The position numbers and the translations under genes were made by a program. Under the pieces are notes generated by a model that did not search any database, was not told the origin of the DNA, and worked only from the letters and a program-made list of their open reading frames with translations. This document shows, piece by piece, positions 20,993-31,354 of a DNA stretch of 64,000 bases. The stretch is from Undaria pinnatifida (taxonomy: Eukaryota > Sar > Phaeophyceae > Laminariales > Alariaceae), in contig JABAKD010000019.1 in assembly GCA_012845835.1 (NCBI GenBank), positions 11,534,344-11,598,343 of the forward strand. Reading direction: 5' to 3'. How positions within the stretch are numbered: the first letter of the stretch is position 1; the number at the start of each line of letters is the position of its first letter.

Positions 20993-21904
20993 TTTAATTT
21001 CGCGATGTGTATCCGCATTGGAATGGTAAGGCTACGCCGCGTGAAAAAAAATGGCCGAAAATATTTTTGTCAAGTTAAGCACAGAGTCGGTCGTGCGAGT
21101 AGCTCAAAACCGCTATTGAAGATGGAGGTGCGCCACTCCTACCGTAGCCTTGGCCTGCTTGCTGCTTGTGGCTGTCTGGATTCGCACGCGGATTGTCGGC
21201 AAAGGTGATGAGGATGGGATCATAGTCCACATGATTCTTTTTTATTGTTTTGGTCCCGCCTCATATGCAACTTCCACCGGTTGTTTCTTTGTTTGGGCAA
21301 CGTCATGTGCAACTTCCACCGGTTGTTTCGTTGGGCAACGATACAGTTAAGGTTCGAGAGCTGTCGCTTGTTTCACTCACCTAGATATTTTCCCCAGTGA
21401 AGGCCGGCGATGCTTGTGCACCTATCCACCTGTGGTCGACTGCACGCAAGGCGTTGTACGTTCAAAGCACAAAGCACCATTTCGTAAGCTCGCGAGGTGT
21501 TCTTTGTTTTTTGATGTGTTGAGGTGTTTCCGACCCAGTGATGCTTCAAACCAACACACCCGTTTTAACATGAATAAGCGTATAAATAGCTGACGTCCTT
21601 GAACATTATTTATAAAATATGTTGGCCCTTGCACGAGAGCAGCCGTAGGGTCCGGTTTAGACCAGATTTTGAGCCGTCTTCGAGATAACTCGAGCTGAGG
21701 TCCACCTCTCGGCGCGCTGTTTCCTGGACGCGCCTCACTTTGCTCGCCCCTCCCGACTCTGCCGGGCGCGCCCTCGGCTGGTCGCGCTTCGTGTATTGTG
21801 ACAGCCGCTGCAAAATCGTGTGTTTTGACATTTTTTCGTTGCGAAAGGTCCAGTACGCCAGTCGTAGGTATAACAACACAACAAGTTATCCCTATAGACT
21901 ATAC

Positions 21905-21990
21905 TCATTGTACAACGGTAGCTGAGGGGTATAACCCCCGAATAGTTGTTGATCGTTTGGCACGAGTTCGAATCTCGGTGAAATATTATT
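21905..21990 (+). other. tRNA-like segment, possible SINE head
   Basis: A B-box-like GAGTTCGAATCTCGG follows about 40 bases after TAGCTGAGGGGTATAAC, which resembles an A box. The T arm can pair over four bases (CGAG/CTCG) but I cannot fold a full cloverleaf, so it is not called a tRNA gene. Confidence 0.3.
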
Positions 21991-24900
21991 ATTTTTTCAA
22001 GTTAATTTCTTCATTATCTTTGCTTTGGTTTCGAGCCTCGATGTGTTCATTGTCCGATACTCTTTTACTTTTCTCTCTCCCCCCCCCCCCCCCCCATTTC
22101 CCTGTTCTCTATGTATCGGCTTGAAGGAAAGTGATTTTTTTTTGTATTTATACGATTATACTAGAACCTAGAAAAGCTGCTTTGCTGTTGTCGAACTGCC
22201 GCAGCTGCGGCTCCTGCTGTTGAATATCCACGTACATAACAAGAGTTGTGCGGGGGCTGCTGCTGCTGTTGTTCGTCATCGTGTGCCGGATGACGCCAGT
22301 TGTTGCGGTGATTTATTATTGCCCCTGATTCCAGTGTTTCTCTCTATTCAAACACTGTTTGTTTATAATGTACCCGTCGGTGGTGCGTCCCATGTACAGC
22401 CTCGATTTACCCATAAACCTATGCTCATAGTATATGCCATGCACACTCGAAAATTACGCGCATGCGCGGAGCCAAGGCGGGCGGCAACCTGCCCCGGCGA
22501 AGCCCGCCTGGTATATATTTATAACTCACTTACCTGCCCAAATCACCGCAGCTTTTCATTCGAAGGCACTCTGAAGCTCTGAATACGCTGTGCCCGTAGG
22601 TGTCTACCCCCCTCCTCTTCTACCTTAATACATAACTGGTCCGTACGTAAGGTTCGGCGGCCGACGAGTTTTCGTCGACTTTTTTCACCGAATTCCCCGG
22701 TGCCGACTGGGGTCTCTTGCCGCCGCATTAATTTAGTCGCCTGGCTGTTTGACCCCCCTCGATCTCATAACGCTCACGCATCCCAATTCATGCATATGAC
22801 TCACACATCCCATTTCAAGGCATGCCTGTGGCACACCCCGCTTCAAGCATGGCTCTCGCACATCGCACGTCCCCCCACTAACAACCCAAACGGTTAACGT
22901 CCATGCCTCGACGGATATTGATATAGCTGGCACACAAGCGCCCAGTGCCCACTCTAAGCTAGTCAACTGCTATTAGCCTCGTGGGTGTCGGAAGTTGAGG
23001 TTCTGGACGTCAAACAACAGTGTCTCGGTTGCCCTGTGCTTCATCTGGCTGCCCCAACACAACAACGACATTTTTTTTGTTCATGTCGCGGGTGTCCTTC
23101 GCTGCGTTTTGCAACTTGACAGTGATAAAGTGTCGAAAACAATGACGATATTGCGTTAGTGTCGAAAACAGTGACGATTACAGTAGTGTCGGACACCCAC
23201 CAGCCCGCGCTGGTGTGTGTCCGCAGTGCAACGTAAGGAGATGTATGTACGCCACGCATGGAGCCCGATGATACTTGCACTCTTGCACTCTGTTCTTAAT
23301 AACATTGTAGAATATTTGACACGACCGCATTTCCTACTCGCCTGTTGGGTTTTGCTAAACCTGAGTCCCAGAACAAAATTGGCCCACCGGTCTAGACCTC
23401 GGATGATTGTGATTAGGCGTTGGTCTGTATGTCACTGGTTTGTTTACCCTGCCCCTCCTCCCCCGCCCCCAACCACTGACGTCGATTTTGGATCTTGTCA
23501 AGTTATTGAGGGTTCGTCGGAACAACGATCAACCCTAATCAACCGTTCGACCTGCCCAATTGCAATGTGATTACACCGAACGGCAGTCCAAAAGCAGCCC
23601 CCTCCAGGCAGTGTGTTGGAATGCTGGCGGTGGTGGCGACATGTTTGTGGTGTTTTTGGTGGTGACGGCGATGGTTGTCGGGTTGGTGGCGTTGGTGTTC
23701 GTGGCAGCGGTGGTAGTAGTAGTAGTAGTAACAGGATCACAGCCTCGGGGCACGTGGCACAATATAACCCAGAAAGTAAAATCTACACCAACCCCAGAAA
23801 TATCGTTCAAAAATCCATGTTTGTATCCTACACACTTTGTGTAGCACAAATCTACTACCACAACAAGCAGTGCTGTTATCATCCCATTCATCGTAAAACG
23901 CATAAAAAAAAAGTTCACATTTCCTTCCATGGTGTGGAGTGGAATCACAGTTACTCCGCATATTAATACGCAAAAAAACACGAAAAAAAAAACGCACTCA
24001 ACCTTTAACCACATCCATTCGGCCCGCTGCTACTCGTACCCGCTGCACTGCTCATGTACAAAAACACACATCGGGGTACCACACAGACGTAAGGACCGTA
24101 AACAACCTACCACCCGCCCCTCCACACCGAAGATTGAAGGCTACAAACCACTATTATACTTCCTCCCACGCAAAAAAAGTTCTAGCTCTCCCTAAACATA
24201 TACGCGAACCACGTACGATATAAATAACGCTGCGCTGCCAATCGCTGAAGACCCCCCCTCCCAGCTTCTCCGTCTGGAAAGGAATGCGTGAGCATTGGTC
24301 AAGTAAGGCATGCAACAATCGAGTACGCCCCCTCCCCGCCCCCGGCTTCTCGAGCGACGGCATCCCAAAAGAGATGCTTGGGCGTGTATGCCTCCAAGCG
24401 AAACGCCCACGAGTAAACGTCGGCGGACACGAACGCCACCGCAACCGCCTCGTGCTCCGCTCGAGGTAGCCGTCGTCCACACACGCGGCGGCGAGGGCTG
24501 CACGGTCGTTCCAGCGGGGGGCGGTCTATTTCGCGGAGAAAGAAACCGGCCGGGACGACGGAATCCTTTCGCCAATGTCGTCGTCCGTTTTTCCACGAAA
24601 TCCAAACCAAACCAAACCAAAGACCATCAACTGAAGTCAATTCAGATCAAGTCAACCCCAGCCATTAGCCGAACCAATCGAACCCAAACCAATCCACACT
24701 CAAACCAAACCCAACCAAGAAAAAAAAAAAAAGATCCAAACCAATCCAAACCGACAAACCCAGCCAGTCCAAACAAAACCCATATATCGTCGGCTCCCGG
24801 GTCTACGATCGATACAACAGCGAGCAGCTTTCGGCGAGCGACCGTGCGTGCACACAAATAGCCACGAGGTGAGGTGCAGCAGCACCAGCAGTACCACCAT

Positions 24901-25336
24901 CTCCACTAGCAGTAGCAACACCAACATCAACACCACCGCCCCCACCACGACCAACAGCACCCGCCTCATGAGCCCTGTCAACGACGTGGGCACGCACGCG
25001 GGGCACTCGCTGCGCAAGCGGCTCACCCGACAACACAACAAACACGTAGTACGCAAAGCAACGGTGCACACGGCGCGCTGACGCGAGCGGTTCTGGACAC
25101 AATCAAAAACATGCGAACACCACACACCACCAAACCCTGCTCCAGCTGCTGGCTGACGTGTTGTCCATTTCTACCCCGACGTATAATATATACCAGTACA
25201 TTTACCCCTCGCACTTTCACTCTTCCCGAAATGTTACCTCATGCAACTCTCCTTTAGCTACCGTAAATACCCCAAAGCCCAGGCGAGACGCCGACTGGCC
25301 TACCCCCAGCCCCAGCCCCTAGCCTCCTCCTTTCCT
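21991..25336. other. unassigned region between the MITE and the acidic-protein gene
   Basis: No gene is supported. It contains a C-run (22079-22096), an AAACC-rich low-complexity stretch (24600-24725), a GTG-rich tract near 23620-23730 and a small doublet 'tgtcgaaaacartgacgat' (about 23130-23180). Open frames on both strands at 24190-24860 are mutually overlapping, and neither shows a domain. Confidence 0.4.
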
Positions 25337-25984
25337 CTATCGACTTTTCCACGAACCCCCTGCGGCTGGCCCGCGGTCCCATTCTGCCGAACCATGTTTC
25401 AAGCTGGTGTCTATCGATCGCCCTTCCCTCCCTCTCCCGCCTGCGACACCCGCCGCTTCTCGCGCTTCATTCGACCCTTTCGCCACAAGAACAGACTGTG
25501 TGGGATCCTCCTCCTCTTCCTCCGGCTCCTGCACCTCTCTCATCCCCACACCTTTCTCCCCATCCCCTTCTTGCCCCCCCGCTTTCTCATCCTCCTCCGC
25601 ATCCTCCTCCTCTTCTTGCTGCGCATCGTCATCATCGTCATCGTTGCGCCTCCCTTCTATAACCCCCCTAACCCCGCTTTGCACATCCCACGCTTTCGTC
25701 GTCGGGTCCAACGCGGCAGAAGAAAGCGATCCGTCACCATCCAAAGGGTTCGCTGAATCAACCACCTCATCTACAGACACCCCCACCGCGCCATCAGCAG
25801 CATCAGCAGCATCATTATCTCCAGCAGCAGTGTCGTCGAGAGCAAAAGTGGACGGGTCTTCCGCGTCCTCGCTATCTTCCTCCACTGGGTCAAGAATGTC
25901 GAACACGCCCGAGCCTTCCATCGTACGCATCACGCCTACGATAGCCTCGATCGTCACTCCGGCAACGTCTAACGCCGGCTTGTC
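25337..25984 (-). CDS. acidic-protein gene exon 4
   Basis: The acceptor is CCTCGCCAG|GAC and the exon is open for 216 codons to its stop. It carries [20 protein letters not shown], then acidic runs and a Gly-rich tail. The open frame extends 61 codons further upstream, but that part is Pro-rich and lies before a good acceptor. Confidence 0.6.
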   Translation of the reverse strand, partial: DKPALDVAGVTIEAIVGVMRTMEGSGVFDILDPVEEDSEDAEDPSTFALDDTAAGDNDAADAADGAVGVSVDEVVDSANPLDGDGSLSSAALDPTTKAWDVQSGVRGVIEGRRNDDDDDDAQQEEEEDAEEDEKAGGQEGDGEKGVGMREVQEPEEEEEDPTQSVLVAKGSNEAREAAGVAGGRGREGRSIDTSLKHGSAEWDRGPAAGGSWKSR

Positions 25985-28100
25985 CTGGCGAGGCCATGGG
26001 GTATAACGCGTGCGGGGAGTTGGACGAGGCGGAGCGGGAGGGGTGGATAATGAAGATTTGTGCCACTTTGATGACCGAGGCATGACCGAGGATGCTTCAT
26101 GGTGTATTCGCCGGGGCCCGACGACAAGGACTCTTAACACACCCTTGCTGTCTGCCCCACGGGACACTACAGCACCTTACCCTACCGAACCCCGTTTTAC
26201 CCTGGCCCGCCCTATTCTAGCCCATTCAACTGCACCAACCCTACCCTACCCTACCCTATCCTGCCGATTTTGTGTACTGATATTATAATACAGCAACTTA
26301 AATCCAAGTATAATTGCAAATATTATGTCCCTAACAAGTGGGTTGCATGAGGGCGGCCATGGGGATAAATCGAGTAGCTGACCTCGGGCTGCGCCTCTTT
26401 GGCTGCAATGGAGAGGTGCACGCTCGTCTTTCCTAGGTCCTCGCACGAAAGGCCAAGGTCCAAAAGCTGCCTGTGGACGCCCCCAGCTGCCTTCAAAGCG
26501 ATTTCCAGCGCGTCCTCTAACTCCCCTGTGGGTTAAGCAAGGGGTGGGGGGGGGGGGTAGGGAGAGTGAGCGGGTGGGTTGAGGGTGAGAGAGCGGGTCG
26601 TGAGGGGGGAGGGCGGTGGAGGAGGGGGTGAAGGGAAGGGGAGGCGGGAGAGGGGGGGGGGGGGGATACTGGGCGTTGGCGTTGGCGTCGTGTTTATCCC
26701 AGGCGTGTTCGCTCTGTTCGAAGGCGGTCATCTTCGGGTTGTTGTTGACAGCCACATCAGTTATTACACAAAACCGACCGTTTTTTACATACTACCGTAT
26801 TCGTACTGGACTGCATTTTATTGTGATATGCATGACATGGCACGTCTTGTCCGAGCCAAGCAGCGTCAGGGGAAAGGCGTACGAGCGGTGCGGTGTCATG
26901 CTGTTGCCTTGCCTCAATCAAGGCTAACGCTCACTTGGCCTGATGCACGCGCATTCATGCGAGAAACAGCAGACTCAGCAGCGTCACACCAGGGGCTGGC
27001 CGGGTGCAGGTCTTCTTGCCTACCTCGCAAGGCCAGGTACCGTACAAAATGCCGTGGGAGAATCAATCGCATTGCCGAGAGCCTGTGGATGCTCGATATC
27101 ACATCACCAGCGAGGGAAGAACAAGGACGTGTTCTTGACTCCATTACCACAGCGCCCCGTGTTTGGGGGATAACTTAGAATTGGAGTTGGATATTTGATG
27201 CTGTTAAGAGGCTGCTGGCTGAGGCAACGCGAGCTAGGGTCTATAACGGATGAATGCCCAGATAGGTCTTGGTTAGAAACACTTGTAGCTCTTTGAGAGA
27301 AACGCCTGCGTCGCAGGTCTTTGAAATAAATGCTTATAGCTGGTTGAGAGAAACGCCTGCGTCGCAGGTCTTTGAATTAAATGCTTATAGTTCGTTGAGA
27401 GAAACGCCTCACCAATCCGTTTCAACGCCTCTCGCCGACCGTCCGCAAACGCCTCCCTGTCTCGCGTTATTTCGTGCACAGCGGCGTCCACGGCATCTCG
27501 CTTGCACTATCGATGCAGACAAAAAGGTAGATAAACAAAACAACAGGGTGGAAGGGGGATACATTGAGAACAGGCGGGTGGGTGGGTGGGTGGGTGGGTG
27601 GGCAGGTGAGTGGATGGATGGATGGATGGGCGGGTGGATACGGGCGCATGGATAGCTGGCTGGCTGGCTGGCTGGATAGATGGATGGATGGATGGATGGT
27701 TGGATAGGTGGATGGGTGGATGGGTGGATGGATGGATGGATGGATGAATGGATACATTAAAATGCGACTAAATGCACGTCATGGGCAAGGGAAGGTCCAA
27801 GAAAAATACGTAACGCGGCGATCGCGAGGAAAAAAACACGAGTCAGTCCATGTTTACTGCAGTTCATCCGTCTCGCAGGACTCTGCGCACTTTTTGTGCT
27901 AGCATCTTGCTATTGTCCTCTTCGAAGCGGCCCCTGCGGCGACCACTAGCAAAATAAGAGCCCTCAGCTTATGAAGAAACAACTTTTCTATCTCACACCA
28001 ACTCCCAGTTGCCTGTACACGTTCTTTCTTTTTCAATCCACGCTGACAATACCTGTTCTGCGGTCTGCTCCGCTCGCGTGCTGGCCTCGAACACTGCCAT
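25337..28100 (-). CDS. uncharacterised acidic coiled-coil protein, four exons
   Basis: I do not recognise the family. The model joins 28100-28053 ([16 protein letters not shown]), 27506-27413 ([20 protein letters not shown]...), 26525-26383 ([20 protein letters not shown]...) and 25984-25337. Every junction has GT/AG borders and the phases fit (0, 1, 0), giving about 310 aa. The first 95 residues are charged and helical, probably coiled coil. The next part ([19 protein letters not shown]) looks globular. From about residue 125 the protein becomes very acidic, with D6, E4 and E5 runs, and it ends in a Gly/Arg-rich tail. There is no signal peptide or membrane segment. The acidity hints at a nuclear or chromatin-associated role, but that is only a guess. 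The first exon is short and could be wrong. Confidence 0.6.
26383..26525 (-). CDS. acidic-protein gene exon 3
   Basis: The acceptor is CCCACAG|GGG and the donor GAG|GTCAGC. Entry in phase 1 completes a Gly codon, followed by [20 protein letters not shown] and a Ser/Leu-rich helical segment to EAQPE. Confidence 0.62.
27275..27415. repeat. 54-bp tandem repeat in intron 2 of the acidic-protein gene
   Basis: There are nearly three units of 'gttgagagaaacgcctgcgt' + 'cgcaggtctttgaa(a/t)taaatgc' + 'ttatag'. The last unit ends at 'gagaaacgcctcacc', which contains the exon 2 donor of the - strand gene. The 5' splice site therefore lies in the edge of a repeat unit. Confidence 0.8.
27413..27506 (-). 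CDS. acidic-protein gene exon 2
   Basis: The acceptor is ATCGATAG|TGC and the donor ATTG|GTGAGG. The exon encodes [20 protein letters not shown] and a charged stretch to ALKRI, leaving one base that fits the phase of exon 3. Confidence 0.6.
27574..27765. repeat. tetranucleotide microsatellite (GGGT/GGAT/GGCT)
   Basis: Consecutive runs of GGGT, GGAT, GGCT and again GGAT units with few interruptions. Located in intron 1 of the acidic-protein gene model. Confidence 0.9.
28053..28100 (-). CDS. acidic-protein gene exon 1
   Basis: ATG to CAG|GTATTG gives [16 protein letters not shown], phase 0, consistent with exon 2. Its shortness and the ~550-base gap to exon 2 make it the least certain exon. 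Confidence 0.45.
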
Positions 28101-28517
28101 CCGTAGAGCATCCACCTATTCAAAGTTAGTGTTTCGTGATTAGTCCAGGATAAACACAGGGGCGGCTTAGTTTAACAGTTTTTTTTTCACCATCCTCACA
28201 GCAGCATTTAGTTTGCAGCAGGTGCCATGGGAACGCTTCCAACCAACGCACACAGTTGGCAGTTACAAAAACTCCGGAGTACCAGTGATACAGCAGCGCG
28301 AGCGCCTAACAAAGAGCTTTGTTGGTATACGACAGTCTAATAGGCATCTCTGCTGGCATATGACAAGCATCTGAAACAGGGATGGCAGTTATGGCAAATC
28401 AGGGCTCCTCCTTGAAAACGCCACGATCGCTAGGTCTGGATGAGTACTACCAGGTAAGCCCTACGCCTTACGTAAAATATGTGCCCGCACCTCGTCTCAG
28501 CAGCAAGGACGGAGACA
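28101..28517. other. unassigned flank between the acidic-protein gene and the large MULE
   Basis: About 420 bases upstream of the proposed start of the - strand gene. I see no recognisable promoter motif or coding region. Confidence 0.35.
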
Positions 28518-28526
28518 AACAGAGAT

Positions 28527-29217
28527 GGGAAATGGACAAACGTGGGTATACCCACCCACTTTTCAGACAAAAGGGGGTGCGCCCAGATACAGACATCGGC
28601 TCTCGCCTGTGCTCATCCTAACCACTCCAAATTTAATACTGACGCGAAGACAAAACGCCCACGGCCTATGCAAAGCATGGGCATCGACTTTTGCGAACCT
28701 TCGGCCACGTCGAAGGACCAAACAGGGCCGCCGGAAAGAAGGGCCCCACACGATACCCCTTTTTGTCCGACAACCACGTGGGTATACCCACCGTCTGCTA
28801 CTATCTTTATCCTCCCCCCCTTTATGTCCACTTTTTCGGCCTTTTTCGCCCACTTCTGTCCGAAGTATACCCACTTTTGACCACTCTCCGCCCCTCAAAA
28901 GTCACCCTCCACGGCACCGCACGGCAGAACATCCAAGACGACCATAGTCCACACCGCCTCTTTTTCAAGGCCTGCAGAATTAAGCCGCAAACAACCCGCA
29001 CACAAATAAACCAGGACCCCTCACGGCACAACAAGAACAACAACAGCAATGAAGGCCGACAGCAGCAGCAGCAGCAGTGGTGATATCTCTCACCTTTTCA
29101 TTCATTAGATGGTACTGCTATTGTTGTTCTGTGATATGATGCAGCAAATCGTTGCAGACCCCAACAGAATCCCAACGAAACCCACGGGAACGCGACCCTA
29201 CGCGTACAGCAGTATTC
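28527..29217 (+). repeat. left terminal inverted repeat of the large MULE
   Basis: Matches the reverse complement of 37584-38374 from 'gggaaatggac' to 'cagcagtattc'. It includes 'cgtgggtatacccacc' and a (CAG)n run. It is the uninterrupted arm and shows the empty site for the insertion in the other arm. Confidence 0.88.
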
Positions 29218-30953
29218 TGGAGTTTTGAAAGGGGGACGGACAATTACTTCGCTTCTCGCTGTTGCTGGTGCTGCTGGTGCATGATCATTAGAATAAATGA
29301 TGGATTCCCGTGTCCTCTTACTAACCCTACTCATAGCAACGAGGGCAACAATAACGCGAATACTAGTTATTGCTGCTTGCTGCTGGTGGAGAACCGAAAT
29401 GTTCGCGCACCCTCTGTATGTAGCGTCGTAAGGGAAATATATGCGAAAATATAGACTATCTGTCAACGGAATACCATCCGCATAGTATGTATGTACGTTA
29501 TGCATAGTGTGTGGTTAAAATGACGTTGTATGTATCGTACCAGGAAAGAGCTACCAGTATGTATGTGTATGAAGTGAAAACATATACAGGAGAGGGTAGG
29601 ATATGTACTTCGGAGTAGAAAGAAAAGTGTATGTCAATACAGCAGTATCTATGTGTAGGAGGCTTGTGAGCAGGGGGACGATGGGAATACGTCTCTAATA
29701 TTTCAAGAGGAGTTAATACTACTAATCATGCGATATTATCACCCTGTACTACAGCAGGAGCAGCAGTGTTGTATTTTGTGTCGGTGAAAGTACAGAAATA
29801 ATATATATATATATATGCTCGAATGATGGTGGGTTTCCACTCGAGGTGAGAGATTCCCACGGTTGCTTCCCGAATATAAAACTGCACAGCTTTCCAATGC
29901 AACAAGAAGTTGCACGATTGCAGCATGTGATACTTCATGTTGCAGCCTTAATTTGTGTCGTTTCTGAGTGTGTGCCGGGAGAGGGGGGGGGGGGGTGCGG
30001 GGGCAGGAGGACCATAGGGTTGTTCGATGTTCCACAAAAAAAAGGGGCCAAATGAAATAGGAACAAAACACAACTGTTTGAAGGTGTCCTACCAACAGAA
30101 GTCGCGTGTCAGGAAGGGAATATGTGTCACGTTGCGCTTGACGAGCCTGCCACCCAAAACGTCCACAAACTTATCGTTTTGGCAACTTCATGCCCTAAAT
30201 CCGTGTCAGACCCCAAATACAGCAAAAGACGGCGGTGGTAGCGGCATGGCGCCCATAATTGATTACAACATGCCTCTAGGGTGTACCTCATGGTCCAACT
30301 CATGGGTCACAGCACCACTCACACTGGTCTATGGAACGCACGTGCAGTTCCACAGAACGAAGTCAAGTCTCTAACGCGAACACCGTCTTACCTAACAAAT
30401 GGCTGCAACGGCTCCGCAATACGTGGAGTGTCGCACGAGGCGCCCATACAAAACGCAAGATCCCTTCCTGCCCTACAAGGATGCCTTTGGCAGACGTAAA
30501 GCCGCAATTACGAGAAGGATGCAACCCTTCCCACATTGATTTCGTGTACTTCGCGTACGTAAAAGAAGGCCCGGAAAGCAAACGAAAAAAAAACTTGCAT
30601 CCCCGTATAGCAAAAAATGCCCACCAAAAAAGTGCCCTCAACAAGAACCCTCAACAAACCAAACACATACTTTTTTTCTCGTGCTCATATTGGCCGAAAA
30701 AACTTTTCGCCCTCAGAAGAAACACGAGCACCTGCTGCTCGCGAGAGCGGACATTTTTGCACACAGCCCGTTGCAGTCCTACACAATATCAACGCTATCA
30801 AGCCCGAAAACAAAGGAAGCAACAAGGCCCAAGCAACAACCTTCCAGGCCGCATTCAACAAATACCCGGCAAACGAACTTGCATCCACACACAAAACAGC
30901 TAGCACCGGAAAGAACGTGGTGGAGGGAGGGAGGAAATGGGGGAACCACGTGT

Positions 30954-31354
30954 CTATTGTCTAGGAGGCTCCTTGCGACGCCCCTTGCGACAGGTCCAGC
31001 ACCCCGCCTGCACCGCTGGCTCCCCCCCCCCACCGGTACCCGTGGCTCCTCCGCTCATGCGCCTGACGCCTACACCTCCTGCCGCCCGGCGGTCTGGGTC
31101 GTAGAGGGCGTAGGTTCGCGAAGACGTGTTCCTCGCCCCGTTGGACTCTATGCGCGCTTTTTTGCGTGGGCCCTTCTTCGGCCTGCCCGACTTTCCCTCG
31201 ACGTCCAGAGGTGGGCCGTGATCGGGCTTGGTCGTCAATTCGATCCACACGGGCGGGATTATGCGGTAGTTGGGGCTGTCCGCCGCGGCACGGTACTTGG
31301 CGAGAGAGTACCCCTTGTCAACGAGTTCAAGCGCCCGATTGGCCGTCTCGGTTG
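30954..31354 (-). CDS. MULE transposase last exon, basic tail
   Basis: The acceptor is TGTTTCAG|CAA; the exon enters in phase 1 and ends in TAG. ATETANRALELVDKGYSLAK is followed by SGRPKKGPRKKARI, a basic motif common at the end of MULE transposases, then a Gly-rich end. Confidence 0.78.

Noticed and set aside
24192..24861. Overlapping open frames on both strands, one reading ADVYSWAFRLEAYTPKHLFW
   Set aside because: A short stretch looks protein-like, but no splice-consistent extension or domain was found and the rest is Arg/Pro-rich low complexity.
25241..26006. Two long + strand frames rich in Ser/Pro and Leu/His
   Set aside because: They are antisense shadows of the acidic runs of the - strand gene (GAG/GAT repeats).
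26160..26265. CCCTA-rich stretch that might be an interstitial telomere
   Set aside because: The unit is an irregular pentamer (CCCTA/CCCTACC), not the hexamer or heptamer of known telomeres, and it is short.
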